Positions 52,231-61,702 of a DNA stretch of 64,000 nucleotides are shown here, piece after piece. The translations under genes were made by a program, and so were the position numbers. The DNA lies in assembly GCF_000255455.1 (NCBI RefSeq), contig NZ_JH621249.1, forward strand, positions 31,738 to 95,737, given 5' to 3'. Source of the DNA: Aquimarina agarilytica ZC1. GTDB taxonomy: Bacteria; Bacteroidota; Bacteroidia; Flavobacteriales; Flavobacteriaceae. How positions within the stretch are numbered: position 1 is the first letter of the stretch; each line of letters opens with the position of its first letter. The notes under the pieces were generated by a model. That model was not told the DNA's origin, did no database searches, and saw only the letters and a list, made by a program, of their open reading frames with translations.

Positions 52231-53384
52231 TGAGAACAATAAGAGAACTCCAAGCACGATTACATTTAAGCAATAAATTTCAAGAGAAATATAATATTGA
52301 GCCAGATGACAAAATCCACATACTTTATGTAAGCCCTACGCTCAACGCCACAGGGTATTATAGAATGATAGCTCCAGCTTTAGAGATTAACAAGACTGAC
52401 ACCCATAAGGCTATTATTACGGGTATTGAAAGCAACGACTTTTCCAGAAAACTATCTGACTTTGTTAGTGTACTCGACGAACAATTAATTACCTGGGCAG
52501 ATTATATCATCTTCCCAGCACTTTTTAGTGATGTTAGCTACCTGTTACAGGCTATAAAAACCCTTAACCCACAGGTACAATTAGTTATGGATGTAGACAG
52601 AAACTACTTTGCTTTTCCTATTTCAATTCCGCTTTCGCGAAAGCTAAACACAGAAAAACTAAAGCGCTTTGAAACCAATTTAGGTTTAATGGATATGGCG
52701 ACAGTAGCCAATAAACCTTTCCAGAAATTTTTACAAAAATTGACAGCCGACCGCTTACCAGAATCAAATGTCATAGTTGAGTTTTCACCTAGCTTAACCT
52801 CCCGATTTGGCTACGAAGAAATGCCTCCTCTTATAAAGAACGATTCAGAAAAAATACGAATAGGAATCATAAAACCGACAGAAGAAGATTTACTATCTCA
52901 TAAGGAAGTACTTTTAAAAACACGTGCAACTTTAAAGAAGAACATTCAATTTGTATGCCTTGGAAAGCCCCATTCTTCTAAGGAAGGAGATATGCTTCTT
53001 AAAGAGATTGATTGTGAATTACACGATACCGTTTCCTTCACAGACTACTTTGAAAAGCTAAATAACCTTCGGCTTGATATTGCTTTGCTACCTGCTAAAG
53101 AAGGGCTTTTTAATAAACATCAGAATACGCAACTTTTTATAGAGCTATCTGTATTTGGCGTACCTACAATTACTTCAATTCATCATTCAGCAAAATCCAT
53201 CCTTATAGAAGGTGAGACAGGATTACTGGCTAGCGAAACACCAGAATGGATTGAAAATATTGAGCTTATGGTAAAAGACTCAGAAACCAGAACTCGTTTA
53301 GGTAGAAATGCGCTTAAATGGGCTTGGAGATTTCAAAGTTATAATACCAAAAACTTAGAGCTACTAACAGAAATATTCATATAA
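52230..53384 (+). CDS. Glycosyltransferase-like protein (GT-B fold) in the mobile element
   Basis: This is a 384-residue protein. The N-terminal half begins with an unusual basic helix (IRELQARLHLSNKFQ), then IHILYVSPTLNATGYYRMIAPAL, as in GT4 enzymes. The C-terminal half has IRIGIIKPTEEDLLSHKEVLL, a strand in IQFVCLG, and FIELSVFGVPTITSIHHSAKSILIEG, in which E-x-FG-P-I resembles the nucleotide-sugar region of GT4. LDIALLPAKEGLFNKHQNTQLF is also typical. It lies in a phage-like operon with no polysaccharide genes. It could glycosylate DNA, a protein or the envelope; none is shown. It contains one copy of the palindrome GCTTTCGCGAAAGC (52631-52644). Confidence 0.65.
   Translation: MRTIRELQARLHLSNKFQEKYNIEPDDKIHILYVSPTLNATGYYRMIAPALEINKTDTHKAIITGIESNDFSRKLSDFVSVLDEQLITWADYIIFPALFSDVSYLLQAIKTLNPQVQLVMDVDRNYFAFPISIPLSRKLNTEKLKRFETNLGLMDMATVANKPFQKFLQKLTADRLPESNVIVEFSPSLTSRFGYEEMPPLIKNDSEKIRIGIIKPTEEDLLSHKEVLLKTRATLKKNIQFVCLGKPHSSKEGDMLLKEIDCELHDTVSFTDYFEKLNNLRLDIALLPAKEGLFNKHQNTQLFIELSVFGVPTITSIHHSAKSILIEGETGLLASETPEWIENIELMVKDSETRTRLGRNALKWAWRFQSYNTKNLELLTEIFI
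52631..52644. repeat. Iterated palindrome GCTTTCGCGAAAGC, perfect copy
   Basis: An exact 14-bp palindrome inside the glycosyltransferase gene, encoding part of PLSRKL. Near-copies lie in three other genes of the element in different reading contexts. Confidence 0.6.
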
Positions 53385-53387
53385 ATT

Positions 53388-53975
53388 ATGCGTAAACTCA
53401 TCTTGAATGAAGCTTTTGGTATTATAGCACTTACTGTTTTATTGATACCACAAATAGCACATACCATTTATGTTTTCAAAATTAATAGTCAGTACACAGA
53501 CCCTTGGTTTGGTTGGTGCTATGCGATAGGAATAGATTTGGCAATATTAATATTCACGGTAAAAGGATGGACTCGCACCGCTTACGCTTATTTTGCTGGT
53601 ACGCTAGCTCATAATTTAGTCTATCAATTCTACCCAGAAAGTATGTGGAGCTCCGTTTTAATATGCATAATGCTCTCTGCAACAATCTTTAGTTTTAGTC
53701 ACTTATTTTACCACAAAGACAAAGCGGTGGAGCACAATGATACCGCAAGACAACCGCAAGCTAGCGCAGAGGCTTTGCGCATAACCACAGCGATAAAAGC
53801 GGGTATATACTTTGAAGCGCATCCCTATTTGTGCCCTGAATGCAAACAGTCGTTTGCTAGCACTAAGAAACTTAATGGTCATATAAGTGGTCACAAGCAA
53901 AAGGATATGTGGTTTGCAGATGACTATGGTAATTGGGAAGAAGAAAATACAAAACGTGCAGAACTATGCGCTTAA
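53388..53975 (+). CDS. Membrane protein with a C-terminal classical C2H2 zinc finger
   Basis: This is a 195-residue protein. Four hydrophobic segments (about residues 8-30, 43-61, 65-80 and 88-107) form a membrane domain, and a cytosolic linker follows. Residues 149-169 are a perfect C2H2 finger: Cys149-x2-Cys152-x12-His165-x3-His169 (YLCPECKQSFAST, KKLNGHISGHK), including the aromatic and leucine core positions. It ends in an acidic tail. It follows the glycosyltransferase gene by 3 bases. A finger on a membrane protein could tether DNA to the membrane or bind a protein. No family is recognised as a whole. Confidence 0.65.
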   Translation: MRKLILNEAFGIIALTVLLIPQIAHTIYVFKINSQYTDPWFGWCYAIGIDLAILIFTVKGWTRTAYAYFAGTLAHNLVYQFYPESMWSSVLICIMLSATIFSFSHLFYHKDKAVEHNDTARQPQASAEALRITTAIKAGIYFEAHPYLCPECKQSFASTKKLNGHISGHKQKDMWFADDYGNWEEENTKRAELCA

Positions 53976-54091
53976 GGAAAGTAAGATAAAAGTAATTATT
54001 AGAAATAGAGTAAATCCTAAGATTTCAAACCAACTGAAAAGTCTAAATTTTTTAGGAGACCAAATGAGCGCCATAAAACAGGAAAGATTAT

Positions 54092-54112
54092 AACGCAAAC
54101 TGCGTTCTATTT
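54092..54112 (+). terminator. Terminator of the winged-helix to zinc-finger operon
   Basis: AACGCA (54092-54097) pairs with TGCGTT (54101-54106) with a 3-base loop, and CTATTTTTT follows. Confidence 0.65.
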
Positions 54113-54415
54113 TTTGTATTATGGTTCTCTTGTTTCTCATATTTTTTTGCTTTAACTAATTTCACACTAAAACATATCCAACAATAATAACTATTACAAT
54201 AGTATCATCAAGTATATTACTTTTTATTCTACCCATAAATTCAAAACCCTTACTATCCCTACCATTACCTATTTCCAATTAATTTTAAAATAATCCCAAC
54301 GTACCAAGGTACATTTCTGTTAAGTCAATTCAGAGTCTCATAAAATTATATTTATCCTGAATCACTATTAAAAACTATCTCCTAAAGAGAGGAGTTTTTA
54401 AGATGAAGGACAAAG
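54113..54415. other. Intergenic region before the methyltransferase-helicase operon
   Basis: Pyrimidine-rich and AT-rich, with no gene. It contains the perfect palindrome GTACCAAGGTAC (54301-54312) and a purine-rich AAAGAGAGGAG stretch (54384-54394) ahead of the first gene. No TAnnTTTG element was found with confidence. Confidence 0.35.
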
Positions 54416-57028
54416 ATGGAGCTATCGATTACAGAAAATAAAAAGAAAAAAGGCATAGAACTTTCCTTTAGCGAAGAGCTACCTCAAAAGCTTGCGACTT
54501 TCCTAAAGGAACTAGGCTTTAAGGAAGCATTACGCAATCCACTAAAATGGTATGCAGATGCGCATCCTGCGTATCAAAAATTTGCTACTTCCTTAAGTGA
54601 GGTGCTTTCAAATAATGGTGATTGGGAAACGGTTAATATCTATCATTCTTTTAAGCCCTCTTTAGAAAATATAGATGCCAATAAGTTTAGTGTCATTACC
54701 ATCTACTTTCAAGGAACTGAAAAAGCGCAACAGCAAGATTATGTTCTGTTTGATTCTTACAAAAAAGTTGCTCTAGAAATTGCCACCCATTTTGCAATGA
54801 TTCAATATGGCGATGCACTTAAACATATTGAGGTTTATCCACGAAACTATAAGCGAAAGGCTCGTGAGCTTTTTAAAGAAGGTAAAATAATTCAACGCGT
54901 TCCGCAAGAAGAAATTGAAAGTATAAAAGAAGGTTTGCCTTTAGAAAAAGATAATGTAGTTACTACGGAAGAAAACAAACCAGAAACAGCCAAACCAAAA
55001 GCTAATCTTTTGAGAGAAACTACAGTCTCCGTAATTGAAACACTTGAAGAACTAGAAAAAAACCTAGAAGGCGAAGCCGAAACAATCATAGCCACAACAA
55101 TCAATGATTTAGAAGAAGCCCTAGAACAAACACGTGAACTTCCTTTTAAAAATCACCTAAACAAAGCCGTCCTAATTTTCAAAGATTGGGTTAACGACCT
55201 AGATGCGGACACCAGATTAATAGCAACCGTAGCAATGAGTAAGTTAACCCAGCTTTTGGATGGTGCACCAATTGATTCCGATAACAGCAAGGACGAAAGC
55301 CTCGTAACCGTTAAGGATATTTTCAATCGAGACAACATCATTCCTAATGTGCTTGTCCCTTCTCAAGCTGGAGAGCCTTTTCAATCTGGCGGACTTAATA
55401 TTGGCGATGGCAATTTCTTAAAATTTAAGTTTCCGCAACTATACAAAATCAATGATGACACGCTTTCTCAAGTTTCTCCATTGGCCTTATTCCAATTATC
55501 GCAAATGGCACATCCCAAAGATTACGGAATGTTTGTAAACCGTAGTGCATTACTTAGAGAATGGGAATCTCGTGGTCGTGAAGCATTTGAAACATTGGGC
55601 TTTCCAACAGATTTAGATTATCCCTATGTAAACATTCATACAGGTTATAAAAGTGTATCAACATTAGCATCGGAAATAGGCGCTTATGATGACAGACACC
55701 AATGGTGGTCTGCGGTAGAACATTCCAGACCAGTAGCCGATTTAGAAAAAGGAATTATCATCATCGATGACCTTTTACTGAAGCTGGTAGAACAGCAAAC
55801 GGAATACATTAATCCTAAAACCAACAAACCCAAAACTGATAAAAAATCAAAAGAAGCTTTTAATGATATTGAATGGGAAATCAATCGTTTGGAACGTTCC
55901 AAACGAGTCATCGTTGATTATTTAGAAAACCATAAATCAAAATCGCCTGTTCCGACTATTCCAGAACCCAAACCATCTAAGCAAAAAGAAGTTCCAAACG
56001 ACTATCTCGATAAAGTCATTGCTATTATGCATATTGCTTTCACGAAAGCGGAACGTCTATCTAAAAAGAAAATTGAAAAGCTTAAAGAAGAAACCAATGC
56101 ACCCACTATGGGCGCACTTTGGGAAGCGGTGGAACTCAGTTGGCTTTTATGGTACAAAATGCTATACAAAGAACCGATTTCTTTTGAACTACGACTTAAA
56201 AAGATGGTTCAATTCTGGAATAATGTGCAACCGACTTATGCCTATTCTGACAGTAGTAAAGAACTGTACAAACAATATTCTACACCTTGCCCTATTGGAG
56301 CCATCGTCGCACAATACACAGGAATGGATAAAGCCGAATTCATCTTTGAACCAAGTGCTGGGAATGGTTTATTACTCGTCGGAGCAAACCCAAGAATAAC
56401 GCACGTTAACGAAATTGACAAAAGCCGAAAGCAATCATTGGAATACCAAGGTTTTGGTAGAATAACCTCTGAAAATGCAGCAGAGCCATTTCCAGAAATG
56501 ATGCATAAAGTTCACGACGTTGTAGTGACTAATCCGCCCTTTGCGAGTTGGGATGATACGAAGTTTGATAAGGAACGTATCATTCAAAAGTATTTCCACA
56601 AACATCGCGGATTGGCTAATCATATCCGTCTTGAGCATTTAATGGCTGGACTTGCATTGTACACAATGAAAGACGATGGTAAGGCTGCCATTATCATTAT
56701 GGGACACGTCTATTTTGGCGACGATGGACTCTTTGCCAAATACCGTCCGTTTTTCAATTGGTTGTACCGTCACTATAAAGTAGATGACATCATCAATATG
56801 AACAGCTACAAGTTGTACAACAAGCAAGGCGCTGTTACCAAAACGATGCTCATTCTCATCGGCGGTCGCAAAGCCACACCTGCAGGAGTTGCACCTAACA
56901 AAAGCGAACAACCGCATCTTGAAGATATGGTCGAGACTTTTGAAGACCTGTGGATGCGAACCAAATCGCATATTAAGCCCAATATAGACACTATCATTCA
57001 ACAGCTAAAAACTGCACAAACACAATGA
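54416..57028 (+). CDS. Large adenine-specific DNA methyltransferase-like protein
   Basis: This is an 870-residue protein. The N-terminal ~190 residues form an unrecognised domain (FLKELGFKEALRNPLKWYAD). An acidic coiled-coil linker follows (~190-270), then a middle domain (LKFKFPQLYKINDDTLSQ onward). The catalytic part has SAM motif I, FEPSAGNGLLL (about 643-653), and motif IV, VVTNPPFASWDD (about 704-714), so it is a gamma-type N6-adenine methyltransferase by motif order. It is the first gene of a five-gene overlapping operon. Its 3' end overlaps the next ATG (ATGA). It resembles the methyltransferase half of phage P1 DarB in being paired with a strawberry-notch helicase. Confidence 0.75.
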   Translation: MELSITENKKKKGIELSFSEELPQKLATFLKELGFKEALRNPLKWYADAHPAYQKFATSLSEVLSNNGDWETVNIYHSFKPSLENIDANKFSVITIYFQGTEKAQQQDYVLFDSYKKVALEIATHFAMIQYGDALKHIEVYPRNYKRKARELFKEGKIIQRVPQEEIESIKEGLPLEKDNVVTTEENKPETAKPKANLLRETTVSVIETLEELEKNLEGEAETIIATTINDLEEALEQTRELPFKNHLNKAVLIFKDWVNDLDADTRLIATVAMSKLTQLLDGAPIDSDNSKDESLVTVKDIFNRDNIIPNVLVPSQAGEPFQSGGLNIGDGNFLKFKFPQLYKINDDTLSQVSPLALFQLSQMAHPKDYGMFVNRSALLREWESRGREAFETLGFPTDLDYPYVNIHTGYKSVSTLASEIGAYDDRHQWWSAVEHSRPVADLEKGIIIIDDLLLKLVEQQTEYINPKTNKPKTDKKSKEAFNDIEWEINRLERSKRVIVDYLENHKSKSPVPTIPEPKPSKQKEVPNDYLDKVIAIMHIAFTKAERLSKKKIEKLKEETNAPTMGALWEAVELSWLLWYKMLYKEPISFELRLKKMVQFWNNVQPTYAYSDSSKELYKQYSTPCPIGAIVAQYTGMDKAEFIFEPSAGNGLLLVGANPRITHVNEIDKSRKQSLEYQGFGRITSENAAEPFPEMMHKVHDVVVTNPPFASWDDTKFDKERIIQKYFHKHRGLANHIRLEHLMAGLALYTMKDDGKAAIIIMGHVYFGDDGLFAKYRPFFNWLYRHYKVDDIINMNSYKLYNKQGAVTKTMLILIGGRKATPAGVAPNKSEQPHLEDMVETFEDLWMRTKSHIKPNIDTIIQQLKTAQTQ
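56036..56049. repeat. Iterated palindrome, copy with one change (GCTTTCACGAAAGC)
   Basis: 13 of 14 bases match the iterated palindrome. It lies within the methyltransferase gene. Confidence 0.5.
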
Positions 57029-57450
57029 TTTATTTCAACAATCAATTAATGCCAAACAATACGAGCGCTAAGCTCTTTATGGTTACAAATACAAAACCTT
57101 TTGAACGCTATGAAGACCACGAAGCAGCACTTTACATTCAACTGCACCAACTGGTGGAACACGCTTTCGCGAAAGGCGACAACCCAATTGCTCTTATTGA
57201 AGATTATCTGGAGCTGGTCTATACCGAAGGGAAATCGGTAGCCGAAATTGCAGACTTTTTAGCACAGACTGACAAGATGCAACTCGCACTTTGGACACTT
57301 AAAGAAAGTTGGGATAAACTCGATGAAAGCGCACCACAAGATTCTCTGCTTTATGGAAGTGGAATAGACAAAGAAGAAGCGATTCAACTGTATTCAGAAA
57401 TCACATTGCGAACCTATTTAGAAGCCTTAGCCCAACACCAGAATGAGTAA
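57025..57450 (+). CDS. Small acidic operon protein between methyltransferase and helicase
   Basis: This is a 141-residue acidic, helical protein, with HEAALYIQLHQLVEHAFAKGDN, in part, and LIEDYLELVYTEGKSVAEIADFL. The latter resembles a helical adaptor. It starts inside the methyltransferase stop (ATGA, 4-base overlap) and ends 8 bases inside the helicase gene, so the three are translationally coupled. The likely role is as a stoichiometric partner or adaptor of the larger proteins (inference). Its HAFAKGD segment is encoded by a copy of the iterated palindrome at 57163-57176. Confidence 0.6.
   Translation: MIYFNNQLMPNNTSAKLFMVTNTKPFERYEDHEAALYIQLHQLVEHAFAKGDNPIALIEDYLELVYTEGKSVAEIADFLAQTDKMQLALWTLKESWDKLDESAPQDSLLYGSGIDKEEAIQLYSEITLRTYLEALAQHQNE
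57163..57176. repeat. Iterated palindrome, copy with one change (GCTTTCGCGAAAGG)
   Basis: 13 of 14 bases match the iterated palindrome. It lies within the 141-residue operon gene. Confidence 0.5.
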
Positions 57451-60400
57451 TCAAGAATTAGAAATAGAACAGGCGGACTTCAAGCAAAATGCCGAAGAAG
57501 TTGCACAGCTTGCCTCGCAAGAAAGTGCTTTGGTAGAATACATTCCTAAATCAAAAGCACCGTACAGAATGAACACGCTTATTCCGCGTAATATGGCTTT
57601 TGAGGTGCAAAAGTCCTTGAATAGTATCGTCAAGGCAAAAGGAAATATTGACAATTATGTACGTAACGAACTCAAATATGAATCTACCAAACAACTCTGG
57701 AAAGGCTTAGGAGCGGAACAAGTAGATGCAGTTGGTTTATACCTCAAGCAATTTGAAAAAGAGCAAGGCATTATTATAGCAGACCAGACAGGAATAGGTA
57801 AAGGTCGGCAGGCTGCTGCGGTGATACGACACGCAGTTATGAACGACTATATTCCTGTCTTTTTTACCAAGAAACCAGACTTGTTTACCGATATGTATCG
57901 TGATTTAAAAGCGATAGGTTTTGAGAATATCCGACCTTTTATCATCAATACAGATACCAATGCTAAAATCAAAGATGCGGATGGTAATGTAGTATTTAGT
58001 CCTCTCAGTAGTTCGGCTCAAGCTGATTTAATTTCCAATGAAATTGAATTCCCTACCGAAAGTCCAGAGTCTATTGAATACCACAAAAAGATTGGGAAGA
58101 AATTGCCAGACCCAGACAAAGTACCAACGATTAAAATTCCGCAAACGCTTGACCATTTGCCACTCGGTTACGATATGATTTTCGCGACCTATTCACAAGT
58201 GCAATCGGCGCATCCATATAAACGTATGTGGATTGAAAAAATGGTGGCTAATGGTATCGATGGAAGCAAGAAATATAAGAAGCTTGCATTCATTTTAGAT
58301 GAATCGCATATGGCAGGCGGATTTGATTCTATCATCGGTACCTGGATGCGTGAGGTATTACCACAAACTAAAGCCTGTTGTTTCTTAAGTGCTACTTTTG
58401 CCAAATATCCAGAAGTGATGCCTTTCTATGCGAAGAAAACAGCGATTGCCGAAACGGGTTTGACCGATTCCAATTTCGTTCGTTCTATGACAAGTGGCGG
58501 TTTAGCTTTGCAAGAAATTGTAGCTTCCAATTTATCAGAAAGTGGTCAGCTCATTAGAAGGCAACGTTCTAATGAAGGGATGAATGTCGATTACATCACA
58601 CTCGATGCAGAACCACAACGTAGCAAAAGTCGAGCGAGTGTTAACCGAATTATTAGTTTGATGAATGAAGTGGTTGCGTTTGAACAGGAATTTGTTGCAC
58701 CATTGTTGGCTGAAGTGCACGCTTCCGCGAAAGCGCAAGGAGAACATATGTCTTCTAAACCGAGAGGACTTGGAGTAAAACAATCGCCTTATTTTTCAAG
58801 AGTGTTCAACATCATTGACCAAATGTTATTTGCTTTAAAGGTTAAAGATGTAGTAGCACACACCGTCAAATTATTGAAAGAAGATAAGAAAGTGGTCATT
58901 GCTTTTAAATCGACTATGGGTGCTTTTTTGAAAGATTTAAACTTGGTAAGTGGTGATGTGATTCCTGAAGAACAGCTAGACTTTACCAGAACCTTAGTCA
59001 AAGGACTAGACGGCATTTTCAACTATAATTATGTAGCGATTGATGGCGAGAAAACAAGAGAACGCATTGCTTTAGAAGAACTGCCTCAAAACGGGATTGA
59101 GAAATATCAAGATATCAAAAAACGAATGTTATTGGAAAGCTCTGGACTTTCAATCTCACCTATTGACGAGCTCATCCATTTATTACAAACCGAAAAGAAA
59201 CCCAAGCATTTAGGCGGCCATTCAGATATGTATTTCAAAGTAGCCGAAGTCACAGGTCGTAATCAGCGTATCGATTTAACCGATGATGAAGCGGTGGTAG
59301 AATCCTTCCGAAGTAATACTGAAAAGTCATTCCGATTGTTCAATAGTGGTGATTACGATGTACTACTTATCAATCAAAGCGGTAGTACTGGCTCATCGGC
59401 ACACGCCAGTAAGGATTTTAAAGACCAGCGCCAACGAGCGATGATTGTGCACCAGTTTGAATTGGATATCAATACCGAAGTTCAAAAACGTGGGCGTATC
59501 AACCGTACTGGACAAGTAAACTTACCTGAATACTATTACATCACGAGTGATATTCCGACCGAAAAGCGTTTGATGACAATGCTTAAAGCGAAACTAAAAT
59601 CGCTGGATGCCAATACCACAGGTTCTCAAAAAACCAATGATGACACACTAAAAAGTGCTGATTTTCTGAACAAATACGGAGACATCGCAGCGTGGAATTG
59701 GGTCGATGAGAATCAAGAAATGATGGAACAGCTCGGTTATCCTACCTATCAAAAACGAACCGATAAACAAGGAAATATTTTTTATGAGCGTAATGGTTTT
59801 AAAGATGGAGCCATACGCCAACTTACTGGACGAGCTGGACTATTAAAGGTTGAAGAACAAGATGCTTTGTATGATGATTTGTTAGAACGTTATGACCATC
59901 AAATCAAGTTAGAAAAACAGCAAGGAACTTATGATTTAGAAACGGAATTTTTGCCACTCGATGCCGAAGTGAAAAAGCGGTTTTTATTTCAAAAAGGTCA
60001 AGGTGGACAAACACCTTTCGGGAAAGATACCGTGCGTGATATTACCATTGTCAATAATTTGAAACGTCCGTTTACCAAACAAGATATTGACCAGCGTATT
60101 CAAGAAGCCTTAAATGGAGAGAAGCCTGTTCAGGTGCGATTGAAGTTAGAAGACCAAATCAACGAGGCGTATCCTAAACTGTTAGAAGAGCGAAAAGCTA
60201 AACGTTTCAAGGTCATTGAAAAACTCAAAGAAGACCGAGACGTTTTGCCTGAACGTGGTAGCGGAGAAACCGAGGAAGAAAATGAAAAGATACTTTCGGA
60301 CTGGAACAAGCTAGAAGCGCTTATCAATCAAAAGACATCGCAACTGGCTACGTATATGGCTGGATTGGAAAACATTCAGCGTATCATTTTAAGATATATC

Positions 60401-61702
60401 AATATGTGGAATATTGGTGATGTGGTGCGAGTTCCATTTATAGGAACCACTATCAAACCATCTTGGGGAATCTTCTTAGGTGTCAGCATTGGAAAGTCTG
60501 GAAAGAATCCATACACATTGAGTAATGTCAGTTTAAAATTTGGTGTTACGGATTCTCGAAAGATTTTAACTTACAGTTTACAGCCTGCTGAACAAAGTTT
60601 CATCAGTCAAGTATTTACCGAGAGTCGTGGTATTTCAGATGCCGATGTTCAAATGGTGAATTTGGAATGGAATGACCTCATTAAAAAGGCTTCTTCTAAA
60701 CGAGAGCGTCGTCATATTTTGACCGAAAATATCGTAGGCGCTTCAGGTCAAATCGGTACTCAAAACAAACTGATTAAATACAACACCAAAGAAGGAACTA
60801 TCAAAAATGGTATTCTTTTACACAGAGACTTCGGTAAAGAAGGCGAAGCAGATACGGCATTGCTTCCTGTGTCAGAAGCCTATCCGATTATCAGTAAATT
60901 GGAACTAGATGATTTCTTTGCAGACCATAAGTTAAGTTTTCGCGCTAAGCGAATAAGTGACAATTACTACCAAGTCTATCTCGATAAGAAGGACTTATAT
61001 CCTGCGATTATCGATGAAAAGCTACGTTCACTTTTAAGGCGTGAACCTGGGCAATCTCAAGAAGAATTACCAGACTTTGTGCAAAATGCAGGAGATATGA
61101 CTGGAGCTTTGCATTTGGAAAACTTGCAAGCGTTTCTGAATCGACTGGATGCTTTTCAAGTGCAGTATATGGGTAAAGCCCGTGAGCTGGAAGATTGGGA
61201 AATTGAAAATGAAACCGATTGGAAAGCACAGACTCAACAGAAAAAAGGCACTTATAAATATCAATTAGGTCGGGCTTACGGCCAAGAAAGTAATCCTACC
61301 ATTGGTTTTGTGAACTACGAAGAACCATCTGTAGATAATGAATTTGGCTTGGTCATTTACAATCGTCCCTTAACAGACAAAGAGAAATACAACTATTCGT
61401 TGATTCCAATTTTTAAAAATGTGGAAGAGCCATACCAAGATTGGAAACAGGCAATTCTTCAGACAGGAATTAAAGATGATTTCAATGCCATTGTAGAAGA
61501 AGTTCGAGACTTGCCTTTACACGATGCGATTGAAACATTAGGCTACTTCATTTTAAACAATCTACACGAAGATGGTAATGCCGAATTTGTTTTTGGAAAG
61601 TACACTGCACAGGATTTAGGTCGTGTGTTCTATGAAGACACTATTACGACTATCGAGGCTATTGATGAATTAATTAACCAACTACAATTAGCAACTCTTT
61701 GA
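57443..61702 (+). CDS. Strawberry-notch-like superfamily 2 helicase
   Basis: This is a 1419-residue protein. The Walker A variant DQTGIGKGRQAA (about 113-124) is typical of strawberry-notch proteins. The DExH box is ILDESHMAGG (about 285), motif III FLSATFAK (about 313), and the C-terminal helicase lobe has LLINQSGSTGSSAHASKDF and QKRGRINRTGQV (about 680) with the arginine finger. The region beyond ~780 is a long accessory domain with charged helices. Related proteins in phage P1 (DarB) and other mobile elements join such a helicase to a methyltransferase; here they are separate, overlapping genes. It would act on DNA, possibly to protect incoming element DNA from restriction. Confidence 0.8.
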   Translation: MSNQELEIEQADFKQNAEEVAQLASQESALVEYIPKSKAPYRMNTLIPRNMAFEVQKSLNSIVKAKGNIDNYVRNELKYESTKQLWKGLGAEQVDAVGLYLKQFEKEQGIIIADQTGIGKGRQAAAVIRHAVMNDYIPVFFTKKPDLFTDMYRDLKAIGFENIRPFIINTDTNAKIKDADGNVVFSPLSSSAQADLISNEIEFPTESPESIEYHKKIGKKLPDPDKVPTIKIPQTLDHLPLGYDMIFATYSQVQSAHPYKRMWIEKMVANGIDGSKKYKKLAFILDESHMAGGFDSIIGTWMREVLPQTKACCFLSATFAKYPEVMPFYAKKTAIAETGLTDSNFVRSMTSGGLALQEIVASNLSESGQLIRRQRSNEGMNVDYITLDAEPQRSKSRASVNRIISLMNEVVAFEQEFVAPLLAEVHASAKAQGEHMSSKPRGLGVKQSPYFSRVFNIIDQMLFALKVKDVVAHTVKLLKEDKKVVIAFKSTMGAFLKDLNLVSGDVIPEEQLDFTRTLVKGLDGIFNYNYVAIDGEKTRERIALEELPQNGIEKYQDIKKRMLLESSGLSISPIDELIHLLQTEKKPKHLGGHSDMYFKVAEVTGRNQRIDLTDDEAVVESFRSNTEKSFRLFNSGDYDVLLINQSGSTGSSAHASKDFKDQRQRAMIVHQFELDINTEVQKRGRINRTGQVNLPEYYYITSDIPTEKRLMTMLKAKLKSLDANTTGSQKTNDDTLKSADFLNKYGDIAAWNWVDENQEMMEQLGYPTYQKRTDKQGNIFYERNGFKDGAIRQLTGRAGLLKVEEQDALYDDLLERYDHQIKLEKQQGTYDLETEFLPLDAEVKKRFLFQKGQGGQTPFGKDTVRDITIVNNLKRPFTKQDIDQRIQEALNGEKPVQVRLKLEDQINEAYPKLLEERKAKRFKVIEKLKEDRDVLPERGSGETEEENEKILSDWNKLEALINQKTSQLATYMAGLENIQRIILRYINMWNIGDVVRVPFIGTTIKPSWGIFLGVSIGKSGKNPYTLSNVSLKFGVTDSRKILTYSLQPAEQSFISQVFTESRGISDADVQMVNLEWNDLIKKASSKRERRHILTENIVGASGQIGTQNKLIKYNTKEGTIKNGILLHRDFGKEGEADTALLPVSEAYPIISKLELDDFFADHKLSFRAKRISDNYYQVYLDKKDLYPAIIDEKLRSLLRREPGQSQEELPDFVQNAGDMTGALHLENLQAFLNRLDAFQVQYMGKARELEDWEIENETDWKAQTQQKKGTYKYQLGRAYGQESNPTIGFVNYEEPSVDNEFGLVIYNRPLTDKEKYNYSLIPIFKNVEEPYQDWKQAILQTGIKDDFNAIVEEVRDLPLHDAIETLGYFILNNLHEDGNAEFVFGKYTAQDLGRVFYEDTITTIEAIDELINQLQLATL
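58721..58734. repeat. Iterated palindrome, copy with one change (GCTTCCGCGAAAGC)
   Basis: 13 of 14 bases match the iterated palindrome. It lies within the helicase gene and encodes part of HASAKA. Confidence 0.5.

Noticed and set aside
53887-54093. 68-residue ORF overlapping the end of the zinc-finger membrane protein gene
   Set aside because: Half of it is an out-of-frame shadow of the zinc-finger gene; the rest is Lys/Asn-rich without a good start or conserved features. A very small gene from ~53970 cannot be fully excluded.
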